Counted from the stretch's first letter, positions 1-12,384 are shown. The stretch: DNA of 64,000 nt from Galeruca laticollis (GCA_963921935.1 OY998177.1:101237015-101301014), one strand, 5' to 3'. Numbers and translations: made by a program. The notes: generated from the letters alone by a model not told the origin.

Positions 1-309
1 ACATCAGAGACTAGTTTCTAATAGTCCAAACAGCCCACAAAATAATATAGGCAACAAAGAAAACAACAACAAAGACTAAATTGCATTCGACTCGTAAAGG
101 AGAACATACACTACAACTAACGACACAGAATAAAATGGTAGATTTGAATGCGGCGGTCAAAAATATTAGAGAAGAAATCTTTAGAACTCGCACTGACAAA
201 AAATTGTATAGAAGCTAGCGAAACTCAAACTCCTAATAACAATGGAACAACAAGCGCAGTAACAAAACTTGGAACAGAAAATCTCGAACTTTAAGGAGAA
301 GTAGAACTC

Positions 310-666
310 CTGAAAAGAGCACAAAACAAAATTATTATATCCAACGAATTTAATAAAAAATTTGTAAATACCGGAAAAACTCTTGCTGATAAAATTACTA
401 GAGACCAGAGTTATACCCCGAATAGGCATCTTACTGCTAACTCGTTTGTCTTAGCACGTACGAACGACAACGAATTGAAAACGATATTGAAAGGTTTGAA
501 GGATAAAAGATCGGTTAGGATTAACGGAGTTAGAGCTGAAACTCTCAAAATTATAGGGGATTTTATTAAGAAACCATTCTGTCACATCATCAATAAGTGC
601 TTAGATGGTGGTATATGGCCATCAGCCTTCAAGAATTCTATTGTAATACCACTTAATCAAAAAGGG
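310..666 (+). pseudogene. LINE reverse transcriptase, upstream part
   Basis: This is the linker and the start of the RT domain of a CR1/Jockey-like non-LTR retrotransposon. The + strand frame reads through from about position 337, and the stretch ending IINKCLDGGIWPSAFKNS and then VIPLNQKG is the typical first block of such RTs (K-x-A-x-V-x-P-x-x-K-G). Coding stops at 666 because a BEL/Pao element begins at 667. The same reading frame resumes immediately beyond that element at 7261, so this is the left half of one LINE. No endonuclease domain is recognisable upstream of about 310; positions 1-310 are probably decayed LINE sequence with stops. Confidence 0.75.
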
Positions 667-1101
667 TGTTTCGGAGAATGAAAAATGTTTTCGTTACATT
701 ATGAAAGGTTACAAATTATATGTGAAAAAAGTATGATGCAAGCAAATCGCCCAAAACTGGTATTCTCACCTGAAGGTTTCGGATGATTTTCTGCGGGGTT
801 ACAACTCTTATTGGACTGTAGCAGGGGTTCAATGGGTTTAATTAAATTTCCTGGCACTAGCGCGTTCAATATCAATTACTACGAACTGTTCATTTCGACA
901 ACTGTTCTGCTTCTCTTTTCTTTGCTTGGAGAACTGGGTTTTTAAATTGAACATAATGTGTGTATACCGTATGTCCGCTAGGTATAAAAATACCACCAAC
1001 GTTTTGCTTGCGATTTTAACATTTACATTTTATTATTAAATAACCTTACATATTAAATATAGATCATAACCAATTAAAATAAAATTAATGAATACTTAAC
1101 A
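667..1101 (-). repeat. 3' LTR of the BEL/Pao element
   Basis: This 435-bp block begins TGTTTCGGAGAATG and ends AATACTTAACA on the + strand, and matches 6813-7260 in the same orientation. The element reads on -, so this is its 3' LTR. It lacks a short segment present in the other LTR near 6958-6972. Confidence 0.9.
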
Positions 1102-1103
1102 TA

Positions 1104-1117
1104 CCCCCCACCAAAAT
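1104..1117 (-). other. Polypurine tract of the BEL/Pao element
   Basis: Immediately inside the 3' LTR the - strand reads TTTTGGTGGGGGG. This is the expected position and composition of the plus-strand DNA primer. Confidence 0.6.
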
Positions 1118-1137
1118 ACATAGTATTTAAACTAACT

Positions 1138-2108
1138 TATTTAGAACATGTTGGTAAAGGACATAACTTTACCGTTGGTCTTTGAAGAAGACCCTGAGTG
1201 GTTCTGACATTACCAACTCTTGCAATACCATCAGAACCCGGAAATAACTTGACTATTCTTCCCAATTTCCAATTTAAAGATGGGACATTGTCATCTTTAA
1301 TAATAACTAGATCGTTAAGTTTGAGTGGAATTTGTTGATTTAGCCATTTATTTCGTTGTTGGAGTGTATTTTAATATTCACTATGCCACCGTTTCCACAT
1401 ATCTTGCTGTAGTCTTTGTATAAGCTGCCATCGTTACAACTGATTCATATTTAAATGGGAGAGATCCGGATCGGCAACCATTAACATAAGAAAATGACTT
1501 GGGGTTAACACGGATAAATCATTGGGGTCTGAACTTGAAGAATAGAGCGGCCTGGAATTGAGAATAGCTTCAATCTGAGCTAATAGGGTGTAAAACTCGT
1601 CAAAAGTTAAAACTTGAGAGCCAACAACTCGGAAAATATGAGTTTTAACAAACTTTATGCCCGCTTCACTAAGACCGTTAAAATGTGGACCGGACGGAGG
1701 AGAAAATGAAAATTTTATTTTTTCTGATCCACAAGCCTTTTGCATATATTCATGGAGAATGCGAGAAGCCCCCACAAAGTTAGTTGCATTATCACAAAAA
1801 ATATGGGTGCATCTGCCTCGACGGGCAACAAACCGACGAAAAGCAGCATTAAATGCATCCGAAGAGAGACTCGATACTAACTCCAAGTGTACGGCTTATG
1901 TGGCGAAACACACAAAGATACAAATATAGGCCTTTTGTGACTTAATTCCACGTCCTTTAAGGGGATTGACTGAAAAGGGACCTCCATAATCAGTACCTAC
2001 ACCAGAAAATGGTTTAATTTGATTGACGCGGGTAGGAGGTAAGTTTCCCATGAAAGGTTCGTGGGCCACAGGTTTCAGTTTAAAGCATCGAATACAGCGG
2101 CTCAACAC
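1138..2108 (-). pseudogene. BEL/Pao integrase and DUF5641-like tail, broken
   Basis: C-terminal part of the BEL polyprotein. The integrase core shows the first Asp in GTDYGGPF, the second Asp in CDNATNF, and the Glu in GLSEAGIK. After the core comes the BEL-typical tail with LNDLVIIKDDNVPS and the final block around RTTQGLLQRPTVKLCPL, ending in a stop at 1138-1140. In-frame stops lie at about 1887 (between FCFAT-like and AVHLEL), 1434-1436 and about 1373. The zinc-binding segment before this region is damaged by a frameshift near 2110-2156. The catalytic triad is still visible but the protein cannot be made whole. Confidence 0.85.
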
Positions 2109-2155
2109 ACTCCGAATTGCGCGTTTAGAAGAGAGAATCCAAAAATTCTGAGCAA

Positions 2156-3499
2156 TTAGAAAATGAATGGATGAAAATATGTTTTATGAACGGACTCAAT
2201 TATTAAATCTGTCAAACGATGTTGACGGGGTAGAATTGCTGGAAATTTTGTATCATAAGACAATCCTGAGAACTTCAAGCGTGTCCTCACCCTCAAAATA
2301 CCCTCGCTATCCAGAAAAGGGCTCAACTTCCTAAAAGGTTTTGATAAGGTGGTGCCAGCTCCCAAATTTTCAATTTCTTGTGCGAAACAAATATGTTGCA
2401 CTCGTTTAGTGAGAACCATTGAAGCTTTGTGGAGTTCTGAGTCAGTAAAATAATCCAATGATTTATTTTGAGGATTTCTCAAATTGGCTACAAAGCGTAG
2501 CGCATACGCAATAATTCGTTGAATTTTACTCAAGGATGAGTATTTGTCCAATAGAAGATCATATGTGTCCAAAGACATAAGTGTTACAAGAACTGAGGGT
2601 TTTTCTTCCGGACAGGAGACTGGAGAAAATTTAGGATTGGGCCATAGGGGCTTTGGAGACATTAACCAAGGAGGCCCCTCAAACCACAACGGATGATTAA
2701 GAATTTGACTGGGCAGAAGACCACGCGAGACACAATCGGCTGGATTATCGGAGCTTTCAACAAAATGCCAACGGCCGGGGGGAACCTTTTCTTGTATGTG
2801 AGCTACACGATGACCGACGAAAGTTTTCCAGCGGGAAGCGGGTGATTTAATCCATGATAGGGTTACCATTGAATCAGACCAGGCAAAAATTTCACTAATT
2901 TCGAGGTTATCTCGGAATGCGTTAAGGATAAATCCTATTAAATTGGAGAGTAGAACAGCTGCACACAGTTCTAGTCGGGGAATTGAAAGAGTTTTAAGTG
3001 AGGCCACTCTAGATTTAGCGGCAATTAGGCAGATTTTGGAGGCGTTATTCTCTGAAGTAAATTTAAAATATATTACACTGGAGTACCCTTTATCTGAACT
3101 ATCTGCAAAGCCATGCAGTTCACAAGAAATATATTTATTAGGTAAGCAGCGAGGAATATTAATATGTGAGAGGAGCGGATGTTCAGTTTTATACTGATTC
3201 CATTTGTCGACTATGTCCGAAGGGGGTATTTGATACCAATCTAAACCCAAACTCCAAATCCGTTGTAAGAGATGTTTAGCTAGGAAGGAGAGTTGAGCTA
3301 AGAACCCAAGGGGGTCATACATTCGGGCAACTACTGAGAGTATTATGCGTTTAGAACAGAATCTGTCAAGGGGTTGAATATCATAAGAGAAAACATCTAA
3401 GGAGTTATTCCACCGCAATCCTAAAACTTTTACCACAAGGTCTTGGGTATCAAAAGAAAACAAGGAGTGTTGGCAAACCTCAGCAGGGAGACTCTGCAT
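2156..3499 (-). pseudogene. BEL/Pao RNase H (Pao/Peptidase_A17 region) and start of integrase
   Basis: A 447-codon open stretch. It carries the BEL-type connection VLGLRWNN, then SVVARMYDPLGFLAQLSF, which is characteristic of the Pao region, the RNase H Asp in ELHGFADSSDKGYSS, the PRLELCAAVLLSNL block, and the SDSMVTLSWIKSP and NPADCVSRGL motifs. The C-terminal end enters the integrase N-terminal domain (LRVRTRLKFSG, HRLTDLIIESVH), where the second His and the Cys pair are lost by decay. It is separated from the RT piece by a frame change near 3500-3548. Confidence 0.85.
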
Positions 3500-3547
3500 T
3501 AACTGTGGATTATTACATGCCCATTTTAGAAGAAGAAAACCTCCTCT

Positions 3548-4177
3548 TTACAGCATGGAAATTAATTCTGATTGAAGAAGTTTGGCTTCCTGTAGAGTTG
3601 AGGCACCTGTGATAATATCATCAATATAGATATCAGAGGATAAACACTTTGCAGCTCGAGGAAAATGTTCCCTTTCCTCTTGTACTAACTGCTGAATTGT
3701 ACGAAGCGCCAGGAAAGGAGCGGACGATACTTCATTAGTAACAGTAGTAAGCTTAAAATCCTGAACGGGATCTTCCGGAGTGAAGTGCCAAAGAAGTCTT
3801 TGGTAATTCTGGTGCTCCATCGATATTGATATTTGCCTATACATTTGCTTGATGTCAGCAATAAAAGTAAAGGGATGAAGTCGGAATCGCAATAAAATTT
3901 CAATTATATCCTCTTGCAACTTTTGCCCTATGAACAGTGTGTCGTTCAGCGAAAAACCTGCAGGAGATTTGCAGGAAGCATCAAATACAACCCTGAGCTT
4001 TGTTGTAGCACTATTAGGATTTATTACATAATGATGTGGGATATAATAGATTTTGTCGTATGAAGAAATAGGAGAGGTCTCAACTATGTGACGATTGGAA
4101 AGATGATCTTTCATAAAGCTGTTATATTCATTGTGAAGCTGGGAATTTTTCGAAAGACGGGTTTCCATATTTTTCAA
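3548..4177 (-). pseudogene. BEL/Pao reverse transcriptase core
   Basis: The RT palm and fingers. It contains YYIPHHYVINPNSATTKLR, VVFDASCKSPAGFSLNDTL, FTFIADIKQMYRQIS and the catalytic YIDDIITG (a Y-x-D-D box). The catalytic aspartates are present, so the damage to this element is by stops and frameshifts rather than loss of RT residues. It is in a different frame from the protease segment upstream (boundary at 4177/4178). Confidence 0.85.
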
Positions 4178-5437
4178 TCACTTTAGAGCAGATATTCTGG
4201 TATCTCCAAAAAATGGATCCACGGCTTTGAAAGGAACAGTAACACTGGAACGACCCGTAGATATTCTTTGATGAGTTTTTTGGAATATCATTTCACATTT
4301 TTTATCATCATCAATAATAGGTAAAGACCGAGGAATACTTTCAAGTTCCCAAAATTTGTGAAGGGTATTGTCGAGGGATGTAAGACATGATGAAAGAGAA
4401 GAGTGTGAGACTAATGGTTTATTAGCGGTATTTATTTTCCCCATTAAAATCCAACCAAATTGAGTGTTAACAGCAATGGGTTCCCCTTTTGCTGATTGAA
4501 CTTTGTCAGGTTTAAAGATTTTTGCAAATATATCGGATTCCAGTAACATATCTATAGGAGATGAAATGTTAAACATATTATCAGTCAATTCCAACTTAGA
4601 AAAACAGGGAAATGTATCGACTGAAAATGATTGGACGGGCATATTGTTACAGATTGTTGACACTATTTGAGCATCCAAATTGAATAAGGGAGTTGACTTA
4701 TTCAAAGGTTTTGAAATACAACTTAGAGACTTGTTAGAGAAAGTTCCAATATCTTCGACTCCTCCTATTTGCATAGGAGTGTTACATCTGGGCAGACCTA
4801 GTCTGCTGGCACATTTATCAGTAATTAAAGAAACTTGACTACAGCTATCAATTAAAACTCTAACCTGTTGAAAGTTTCCAAGGCAATCCAGTACCTCAAC
4901 CTGGGCAGTAGGAAGTAAATTAGTAGAACGTACTGACGTGTGCAAGACAGAGGCGATTTTAGGATCAATAGGATCTAAACTAGAAATTTGAGTTGAATTG
5001 GAAGAAGAGCGAGCATCTATAGCAGTCATATTGCTATTTACTAAAGGTTGTTGATCGAAATGTAAAAGAGTGTGATGTCTTTTATTGCAAATTCTACAAC
5101 CACCATTACAAGTACAATTCTTTGAAGTATGTTTGGTTCCTAAACAATTAGTACACCAGTTGTGTCGTTTGGATATCTCGTATCTTTCCCTTCGGTGCTT
5201 GGCACAAAAATCAGGACACTTATAAATCGAGTGATTATTTTTACAAATCACACATTTAGTTAGATCTGTAACATTAGCAAGACATGCAGAATTGTACGAT
5301 TCAACATTTTTTATTTGATATTTACTTGAGTTAATTATCTTAGAAGGTTGGATTAAAACAACTGAATCGTAAGCATCGCATTGCTTTTCAAGAAATTTAT
5401 ATAAATCATCATATTTCGAAATTTCGGACGCAATCAA
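4178..5437 (-). pseudogene. BEL/Pao zinc-knuckle and aspartic protease segment
   Basis: A 419-codon open stretch. It has a cysteine/histidine-rich array (CVICKNNHSIYKC, then WCTNCLGTKHTSKNC, then CRICNKRHHTLLH), as in the DUF1759/zinc-knuckle part of BEL gag. A DUF1758-type retropepsin follows, whose active-site region reads VLIDSCSQVSLI. The usual D-S-G triad is therefore D-S-C here, which would be expected to harm the protease. The terminal part (IDMLLESDIF, NTQFGWILMG) matches the BEL protease C-terminus. Confidence 0.85.
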
Positions 5438-5500
5438 TTTTTTTGCTTAAAAGGGGAAATAGTACAAAATCCCACTCTCGGACCGGTAACCCCAAATTTT

Positions 5501-6190
5501 TTAGAGCTTCCAAGTTATCAAAAAAAGTGCCAAAAGCTGTCTAAGATATTTTGGGTTCTCCAAAGTTAATTTTTGAGAATTATAATTCTGTTCCCAATAA
5601 AATATGGCTAACGCACGCGTATTTTGATAATGCTTAATCAATTTACTAAAAGCTAAGTCATAATTAGCTTCTGTAAGTTTAATATTTTTAATGATAACTA
5701 AAGCGTCGCCAGAGAGAGACGACATTAAATATCTAAATTTTTCAATTTTTGTAAGAGATTCATTAGTATCTGTAAGAGATTTGAAAAGATCAAAAAATGT
5801 TGGCCATAATTTTAAATCTCTTGAAAAAACCGGTATATTCAATTTTGGCAGCTCAACATTTGAACCTTTGTTCTTGGAATGCTAAGTAGAGTTAGTATCA
5901 AACAAATCAGAATAAAGATTCATTATATGGAAATATTTATTATCTACTTCCTGTCTGAGGAATGTTTCAATATTCAGATCTGCCTCCTCATTTGCAGCGA
6001 GAGTAGTAATATTTGTAGAATGCTGAAGGTTAAAGTCACTGTAAAATGTTTTTAATTCAGCATATCTAGCTTTAAAATGGTTATGAGCACTTTAATCCCC
6101 CTCTGGGTGTATAGCAAGATCATGCAGTATCGAAATTCTATCAGAGGCTGAGTCTCTAAGAGCTTTTGCTTGACGTAATCTAGCCGCCAT
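5501..6190 (-). pseudogene. BEL/Pao gag (DUF1759-like)
   Basis: On - the likely start is the ATG at 6190-6188 (MAARLRQAKALRDSAS). The frame has stops at about 6093 and 5882, then runs open through 5842-5501 with LNIPVFSRDLKLWPTFFDLF and SLSGDALVIIKNIKL, the hallmark of BEL gag (P-x-F-x-G/R-D-x-x-x-W-x-x-F-x-D-x-F). A frameshift near 5440-5500 separates it from the zinc-knuckle segment. Confidence 0.75.
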
Positions 6191-6789
6191 TGTGATACAA
6201 TAATAAGAGTGATCAGATTCTAATGTCAAACCTTTTACCTATATAAAACTTACGAACACAGAAATAATGAATTTCAATTGATAAATATATCATATAGGTA
6301 CATACAGATTAAAGTTATACAACTCAAGCTAAAATACCTGATTTAAGAGATTAAAATTAGCGTGTCTAATGAATATTCCACTCAATCTTTATACTACCTA
6401 GTAATCTGAGACAACTAAATTATAAGACCAATACACAAGAGGGTAGTAGGTATCCAATAATAATAAGTAAATCGAGAGAGAAAAGATTCAATCTTCAATA
6501 CAATAATTATTATTTATTGAGTAACTAGAGTTGAATCCGATAAATTATAAATATTTAGTACACTTGAGAATAGATCTATTTAAAGAGCATAAATGGGCCA
6601 AACTGTATTAATAAAGTTAACTTATTTTTATTTAAACTAAGTATATTATGTTTAAAAAGTCAAATTTCGTAGAAAGTAAAAACTACTAATTATCGAGAAT
6701 GCTAATGTCAGTTAACCTTGAAACTTATAAAAAGTTGATTAAAAAATTTATATTTTCAAATTCCACAATACCAAGTTTGAAAATTAATA

Positions 6790-6807
6790 TCCCGGGAGAA
6801 GTGACCA
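6790..6807 (-). other. Candidate primer binding site of the BEL/Pao element
   Basis: Six bases inside the 5' LTR the - strand reads TGGTCACTTCTCCCGGGA. It starts with TGG and ends in a T-arm-like CCCGGG, as expected for complementarity to a tRNA 3' end. I could not assign the tRNA. Confidence 0.5.
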
Positions 6808-6812
6808 AAAAA

Positions 6813-7260
6813 TGTTTCGGAAAATGAAAAATGTTTTCGTTACATTATGAAAGGTTTCAAATTATATGTAAAAAAGTATGATGCAAGCAAATCGCCCAAA
6901 ACTGGTATTCTTACCTGAAGGTCTCGGATGATCTTCTGCGGGGTTGCAACCCTTCTTGGAAGCGATAATGTGGACTGTAGCAGGGGTTCAATGGGTTTTA
7001 TTAAATTTCCTGGCACTAGCGCGTTTAATATTAATTACTACGAACTGTTCACTTCGACAACTGTTCTGCTTCTCTTTTCTTAGCTTGGAGAACTGGGTTT
7101 TTAAATTGAACATAATGTGTGTATACCGTATGTCCGCTAGGTGTAAAAATACCACCAACGATTTGCTTGAGATTTTAACATATACATTTTATTATTAAAT
7201 AACCTTACATATTAAATATAGATCATAACCAATTAAAATAAAATTAATGAATACTTAACA
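6813..7260 (-). repeat. 5' LTR of the BEL/Pao element
   Basis: A 448-bp direct repeat of 667-1101 with TG...CA ends. It is the promoter-bearing LTR for the - strand element. Right after it, at 7261, the interrupted LINE reading frame resumes. Confidence 0.9.
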
Positions 7261-8552
7261 AGGGGGATAAATTAAAAATAAATAATTTCTGACCCATATA
7301 ATTATTAACACATCTATAAAAATTTTTCGAGAACCTAATAAAGAACAGGTTGACTTTTTACCTTGAAAAATATGAAATTTTGTCTGTCAGGCAGTTTGGC
7401 TTCAAAGAAAACACGTCAACAGAGGATGTAATTCTAGCCCTAATGATGAAACTAAATAATGCCTTGAATGAGGGCAAGTCTTGTCTGTGTATTTTCATAG
7501 ACCTATCGGAAGCTTCCGACGCTGTGAGTCACGATCTGCTTCTGTGAGCATTAGAGGACATTGGTATAAGGAATGTGAACCTTAACTTATTTAAAAGCTA
7601 TATCACCAATAGACGGCAGATAGTAAAGGTGGACAATGTCTTCAGTCAGAAAGAAACTGTTGAGTATGGTGTACCTCAAGGTAATGTTCTGGGACCACTT
7701 TTATTAAATATTTATATAAACGGGAGGTTCTCGTTGAAAAGCAGTGGTGAAATAATTGGATTTGCCGATCACACATCAATAGTATACGATGCTGAAAATT
7801 GGAAGGCACTTCGAGATAAAGCTCAGGCTGAATTTTCAAACGTAAAGAATTGGCTTGAGCATAAACTATTGACAGTTAACCTTGAGAAAACTTATTATCT
7901 GCCTATCGGTTGCAATAATGTGTTGATATTGCCTGTAGACAAAATCAAATACTTAGGTGTAATGATTGATAGTAGTCTGAAATGGGATGTTCACATCAGG
8001 TACGTCATCAAGAAATTACAGAGCATTCTCTATAAATTCAGGTACCTCAACAAAATATTAACATTCAAGCATATGTAAATATTATATTTTGCCTTAGTGG
8101 AAAGTCACTTATGTTACGGCTTGGTAGGTTGGGGTGGAGCTCTAAGAACACACATAAAACAACTGGAGATTGATTAAAAAAGGTTCCTGAAATTTATTTT
8201 AAGAAAACCCCCCCGATATCCTACAGATCGATTATACGAGGAATGCGGGATACTGAATTTGAGACAACTATATTGTTTGAATGTTATATTGAAATATAAA
8301 ATAATATATACTCGTTTACCTACGCATAATTACGGTACCCGACAAAGACATCACTATGTTATTCCCCAAATGAGTAGGTCGGTTTGTCAGCGATCGTTCT
8401 TCTACTTAGCACCCAAGGTGTTCAATTCTATTCCTGACTATATAAAAAAGATAAACAACTTCAAGATTTTTAAAAGTAATGTAAAAAGATTCATTCACGA
8501 AATACCAAGAGCTGGGTGGGATGGGATTGTTCGATTGGATATGTCCATCTGA
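7261..8552 (+). pseudogene. LINE reverse transcriptase, downstream part (CR1/Jockey-like)
   Basis: This continues the RT begun at 310-666. The motifs run in order: VRQFGFKENTSTEDVI, IFIDLSEASDAVSHDLL (usual F-D-T-V-x-H-D-x-L), YGVPQGNVLGPLLLNIYING, and GFADHTSIVY, where the catalytic F-A-D-D box has become F-A-D-H. The thumb region KIKYLGVMIDSSLKWDVH follows, then the C-terminal part NYGTRQRHHYVIPQ and KVFNSIPDYIKK. Frame is kept throughout, with in-frame stops at about 7545 (TGA), 8076 (TAA) and 8173 (TAA). The element is dead both by stops and by the lost aspartate. Confidence 0.85.
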
Positions 8553-9115
8553 TTCATTTCATACATTTTACATCTACTTACATCATTATGCACTGGTTTT
8601 ATTTCTTTGATAATTTTTATTTATATAGTGTGTTGCTTGTAACAGCATGTCTGTGAAGCAAACGTGCTTGCTTTGATAATTTTTACATTTCAAAACGGTT
8701 GCATGTGCTCTCTATATGTGTTTATTGTAGTGTTGTTTTTAAAATGAATAATTGTTGTTATGGTCATAACTATTTTTATTTGTACAATGTGTTGTTTGTG
8801 GCAGTTCTTTTAAAATAGAGACATACTTTGATGGCTTATGTGTTTCAAATTAATCGTACTTTTAAAGTTGTTTTTGGTTATTGTATTGTTTTGTAACGCA
8901 CAATTCATGTTATTTATCTTTTTTAAGTGAGCTACATATTTCGTTATTCTGATATTGTGTTGAATATTTTTTATACTTAAATAATACTGTATTTATATCT
9001 ATATCTGGAAACAAGTGTTCACTCACTTATCGAGTATGTATCATTAATACACTTTTCATTATTGTATACGTTTCATATTTTTTATTCGTCAATAAATAAT
9101 ATTATTATTATTATA
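8553..9115 (+). other. Probable LINE 3' UTR
   Basis: T-rich non-coding sequence following the LINE stop, ending in a short A/T microsatellite-like tail (AATAAATAATATTATTATT) near 9090-9115, as is common at the 3' end of CR1-like LINEs. The exact end is uncertain. Confidence 0.45.
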
Positions 9116-12100
9116 ATTAAATAAGATTAAACTTTCGATTCGTTCCAAGCAAAGCTCATCCGCTCTGGTAGAGCTTTACTTTATTGTTTCACCTGTTTTC
9201 AAGAATGATCATACTATAAAATATTCTAATAATTCAGTTATTCTTAAAATATTGATCGTAATTCTCTTTGACAAATGGCATCGTGATCAAACGTTGCATG
9301 TTCTATCCTACATAATTAATTACATTTGGAAAATTATTAATTTGAGGTGTCCTAAATTCCCAACGACATGTATACCATGCTGTGTAATGTACGTGTATGT
9401 TTATAATGTATGGCCTATTGACAAGGTCTCGTAATAATGGAGGACTAGTTTGTAATTAATAATGGCGTCAATAGGCTGTTCTATATTTTAATATATGCTC
9501 TTTTTATTGATTCAGTAAATCAAAAAAATTAGAAGTTTAATGGAGCAATTTATTATTATATATGATGTTTAGTATTTCACTAAAGTTATTACAACTATTT
9601 CACTTATATCAAAATTTTCACACTATATGAACAATCACAAACCAAATGCAGCTGGTATTATCGTGAATATTTCACTCCTATCAAAATGTTCACACTATCT
9701 GTCCAATCGAAAACCAAAGACATTTGTTATTATTGCGAAAACACCAGCTGTCTTTGAATTATGATTGGTCTAACAACTTTAGTTTAGTTTTCATCGACGT
9801 AACTATGGTTACTGACAGTTTAACAACCCACTAAACAAGAAACATAACAAGACTTTTTTGTGATGTTCTTTTAAGGGACTTTTCGTGATGTTTATCAAAA
9901 ATTTTAATAAGATATCTCCTAGATGTTTAAATTTTATAACCAACTTTTTTAGTATCCATGTTATGTAATTAAAACATATCTTTGGTGTACACAATAATAC
10001 TTGAATGCGTATTTACATACACATTCTATAACTTCTTTTTAGCAACTTTCTTATAGGAAACATTCATACGATTACTGTTTTAAATGAAACTTACTGTTTC
10101 TAGATAATTCCACGATATATTGAAATTTCATTCATACGATGTTAATTTATATATTTCTCACTAATGTCAGAACATATCTGTAATATTACAAATTAACATG
10201 TTTCTAAGATGATCACATTTTGCAGTTACTTTTACATCTTTCGAAATAATTTTCAGTAACTTCCTGCGACTACGTTTATACGATGTTAGTTTATAAAACT
10301 CTCAGTAATATTTCGTATTTAACATCACAGTTACATAACTGGGTGAATGGTTTGACTGATGTATTCAAGATATTACAAAAAAATAAGACGAACGAAACAA
10401 ATGACAAGCATGACATGGCGGATCGTGGCGTAGTTTTCAGTTTCGCGTTTCAATTTATTTTCAGGGAGCACCTTTTCTGCAAGAAGTATTAAGATAAAGT
10501 TGTCATCGTTTTCGTTAGTTCCTACTTAGCTCTAGTTCTTGTTATAATGGACGAACAACAGTTATCGGTAGGTACCTATTTCAAAATTATAATTATTAAA
10601 ACTAATAAATATATTCATTCAATACATTAATACTTTAATCGGCTATTCCACATTTCCGGATGGCGGGATTGTACCCTAAAATGATATAGGGGAAGGACCG
10701 AAAATAGGATTTAGTGACTTTGTAACCAAAATGTTCGTACCAATTTCACTAAATTCTACCTGTTGTTAGTACTGACTTGAAGTAATTCAAATATATGTTA
10801 CCAAAGAATACACCAACAACAAGAAGCGAAAGCCGGCGTAAATCCTTTGATGTTTTGGGGGCAAAATTTCGTGACCTTGAAACTGACGTTGACAGATAAC
10901 TGAGCATCGTTACTTGATTTTACAGTAAGAAAAGTGTTCAAAAAATGTAAATTAAATCTTACCTACACGCAACAAAGTGAAACCAAAGAATTTCAAATAA
11001 TTATTGTTTATTTTTATGGCTTGTTTCGACAAATTTTTAATTGTCAAAGAAAGATTTAAGCATCCCACCGTGTAATATTTTGGTTGGTTGATAATTGGTG
11101 AAAACTCATAAGATGAAGAAATATTGAAGTTTAATTAAACTTAATTTATGAATTGTTAAAGTTAATTTAACAGCTAAACAAACAATGTGAAAAATATACT
11201 TTAGCATTTCTTCATACATACAGTTTTAGCTTTTGTTTTTGGAGTTCCATCCATTATTAAAAATAACGAGCTATTGTAACCAAATGATTTCTATTTTCTA
11301 TATTGTTATCGAAATTATATGTGTGAGTATGTATTTAAGTAGCGCTGTATGAAGGATAGGGTGAGTATAAAAACCAATACAATAATATAGATTATATATT
11401 TAGAATACCAGTTTACAATAGAAATAATTTCAGTAAATGATGATATAAAATTACAATAAGAATGGTACTTGAATACAAATTCTTTATAATTGATATATTT
11501 AAAGATTACACTTCACCAGATTCTGAATTAAATATTTTACAAGAGAAAATCTACTGATGTATGTGACAAAGAAGTTATGAAAAAGTAGCGACCTGAATTT
11601 TTTCTGCATAGTTATCGAAGTTTTGTTGCGTTTTTCAATTATTATCATATTTTGTGCTTTTTTCTGGTTGAGCAGTTTATGCTGTTTTTCTGGCAATCCC
11701 TCCAATTAATATTACGATATAACTTAGACACACATAATATAGTACTTCTTGTGGCACTAGCTTATTTTTTGTGATCGTTTGTAAAGAAGAATTTGTATGC
11801 TTATGTCGTGGATGATCCTCTAATACTGGAGAAGGTATGAGTTTTGTTACTATCCCCAAGGACGATGTTAGGTATGTGTAATTTATAATGTTATTTAGTC
11901 AAACCAAAGCATTATATTATTCTTGCCAAACCCATAATCAAAGTACTGTTAATTTTTAGAGCCTAAATATATAAAAATTTTCTGCTTTTTAGTAACATTT
12001 TATGTTTAGTATGTCTACAATAAGTGAAAAGAAATATATACAGTCATTTTTCTTGTCAAACCAAAGTAAAACATATATATGTATTGTTGTTAGGGTCTGA

Positions 12101-12380
12101 ATCATGTACATGTACATTTCCAAAATATATTATAGTTAATATACTTTTATAGATTCACAGGAAACTTCTGTTGTAGGTACCCATTAGAAACAGCTTACTC
12201 TTGGAAATTCTCCAACAACTTCCACTCAAACTCCTGCTCTCTCAAGTTCTGGACACCACAGAAAAGCAAGGTGAAATTAGTGGTTATGGCTGGCTCTAGG
12301 GTAACGAAATTTTGCAATGGAAACCAGAGAAAAGAGAGAAATATGCAACCTGGAGGACTTCTAAGAAATGTGTGTGAAAT
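9116..12380. other. AT-rich DNA without recognisable genes
   Basis: I see no conserved coding region here. The only structures noted are an imperfect 72-bp tandem duplication at 9597-9740 and a short ATG-led stretch at 10547-10569 that ends at a good splice donor (GTAGGT), which could be the first exon of something I cannot follow. Confidence 0.4.
9597..9740. repeat. Two imperfect tandem units of about 72 bp
   Basis: Each unit starts ATTTCACT(T/C)..TATCAAAA and continues with TTCACACTAT, then a CCAAT/ACAATC block and AAACCAAA. Units are 9597-9668 and 9669-9740, visibly diverged. Confidence 0.6.
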
Positions 12381-12384
12381 CTCT

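Larger units (their letters stand above)
667..7260 (-). mobile_element. BEL/Pao LTR retrotransposon, degenerate, nested in a LINE
   Basis: A complete but mutated BEL/Pao element, transcribed on the - strand, about 6.6 kb. It has two related LTRs (TG...CA ends), a primer site inside the right LTR, a G-rich tract inside the left LTR, and the domain order gag, zinc knuckles, protease, RT, RNase H, integrase, DUF5641-like tail. The flanks are AAGGG on the left and AGGGG on the right, which fit a 4-5 bp target duplication with one change. The coding part is broken by several stops and frameshifts, so the copy is not active. The two LTRs differ by an indel and scattered bases, so the insertion is not very recent. 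Confidence 0.9.

Noticed and set aside
9160..9185. Short AGCTC...GAGCT hairpin as a possible RNA gene
   Set aside because: Too short, with no tRNA or miRNA features.
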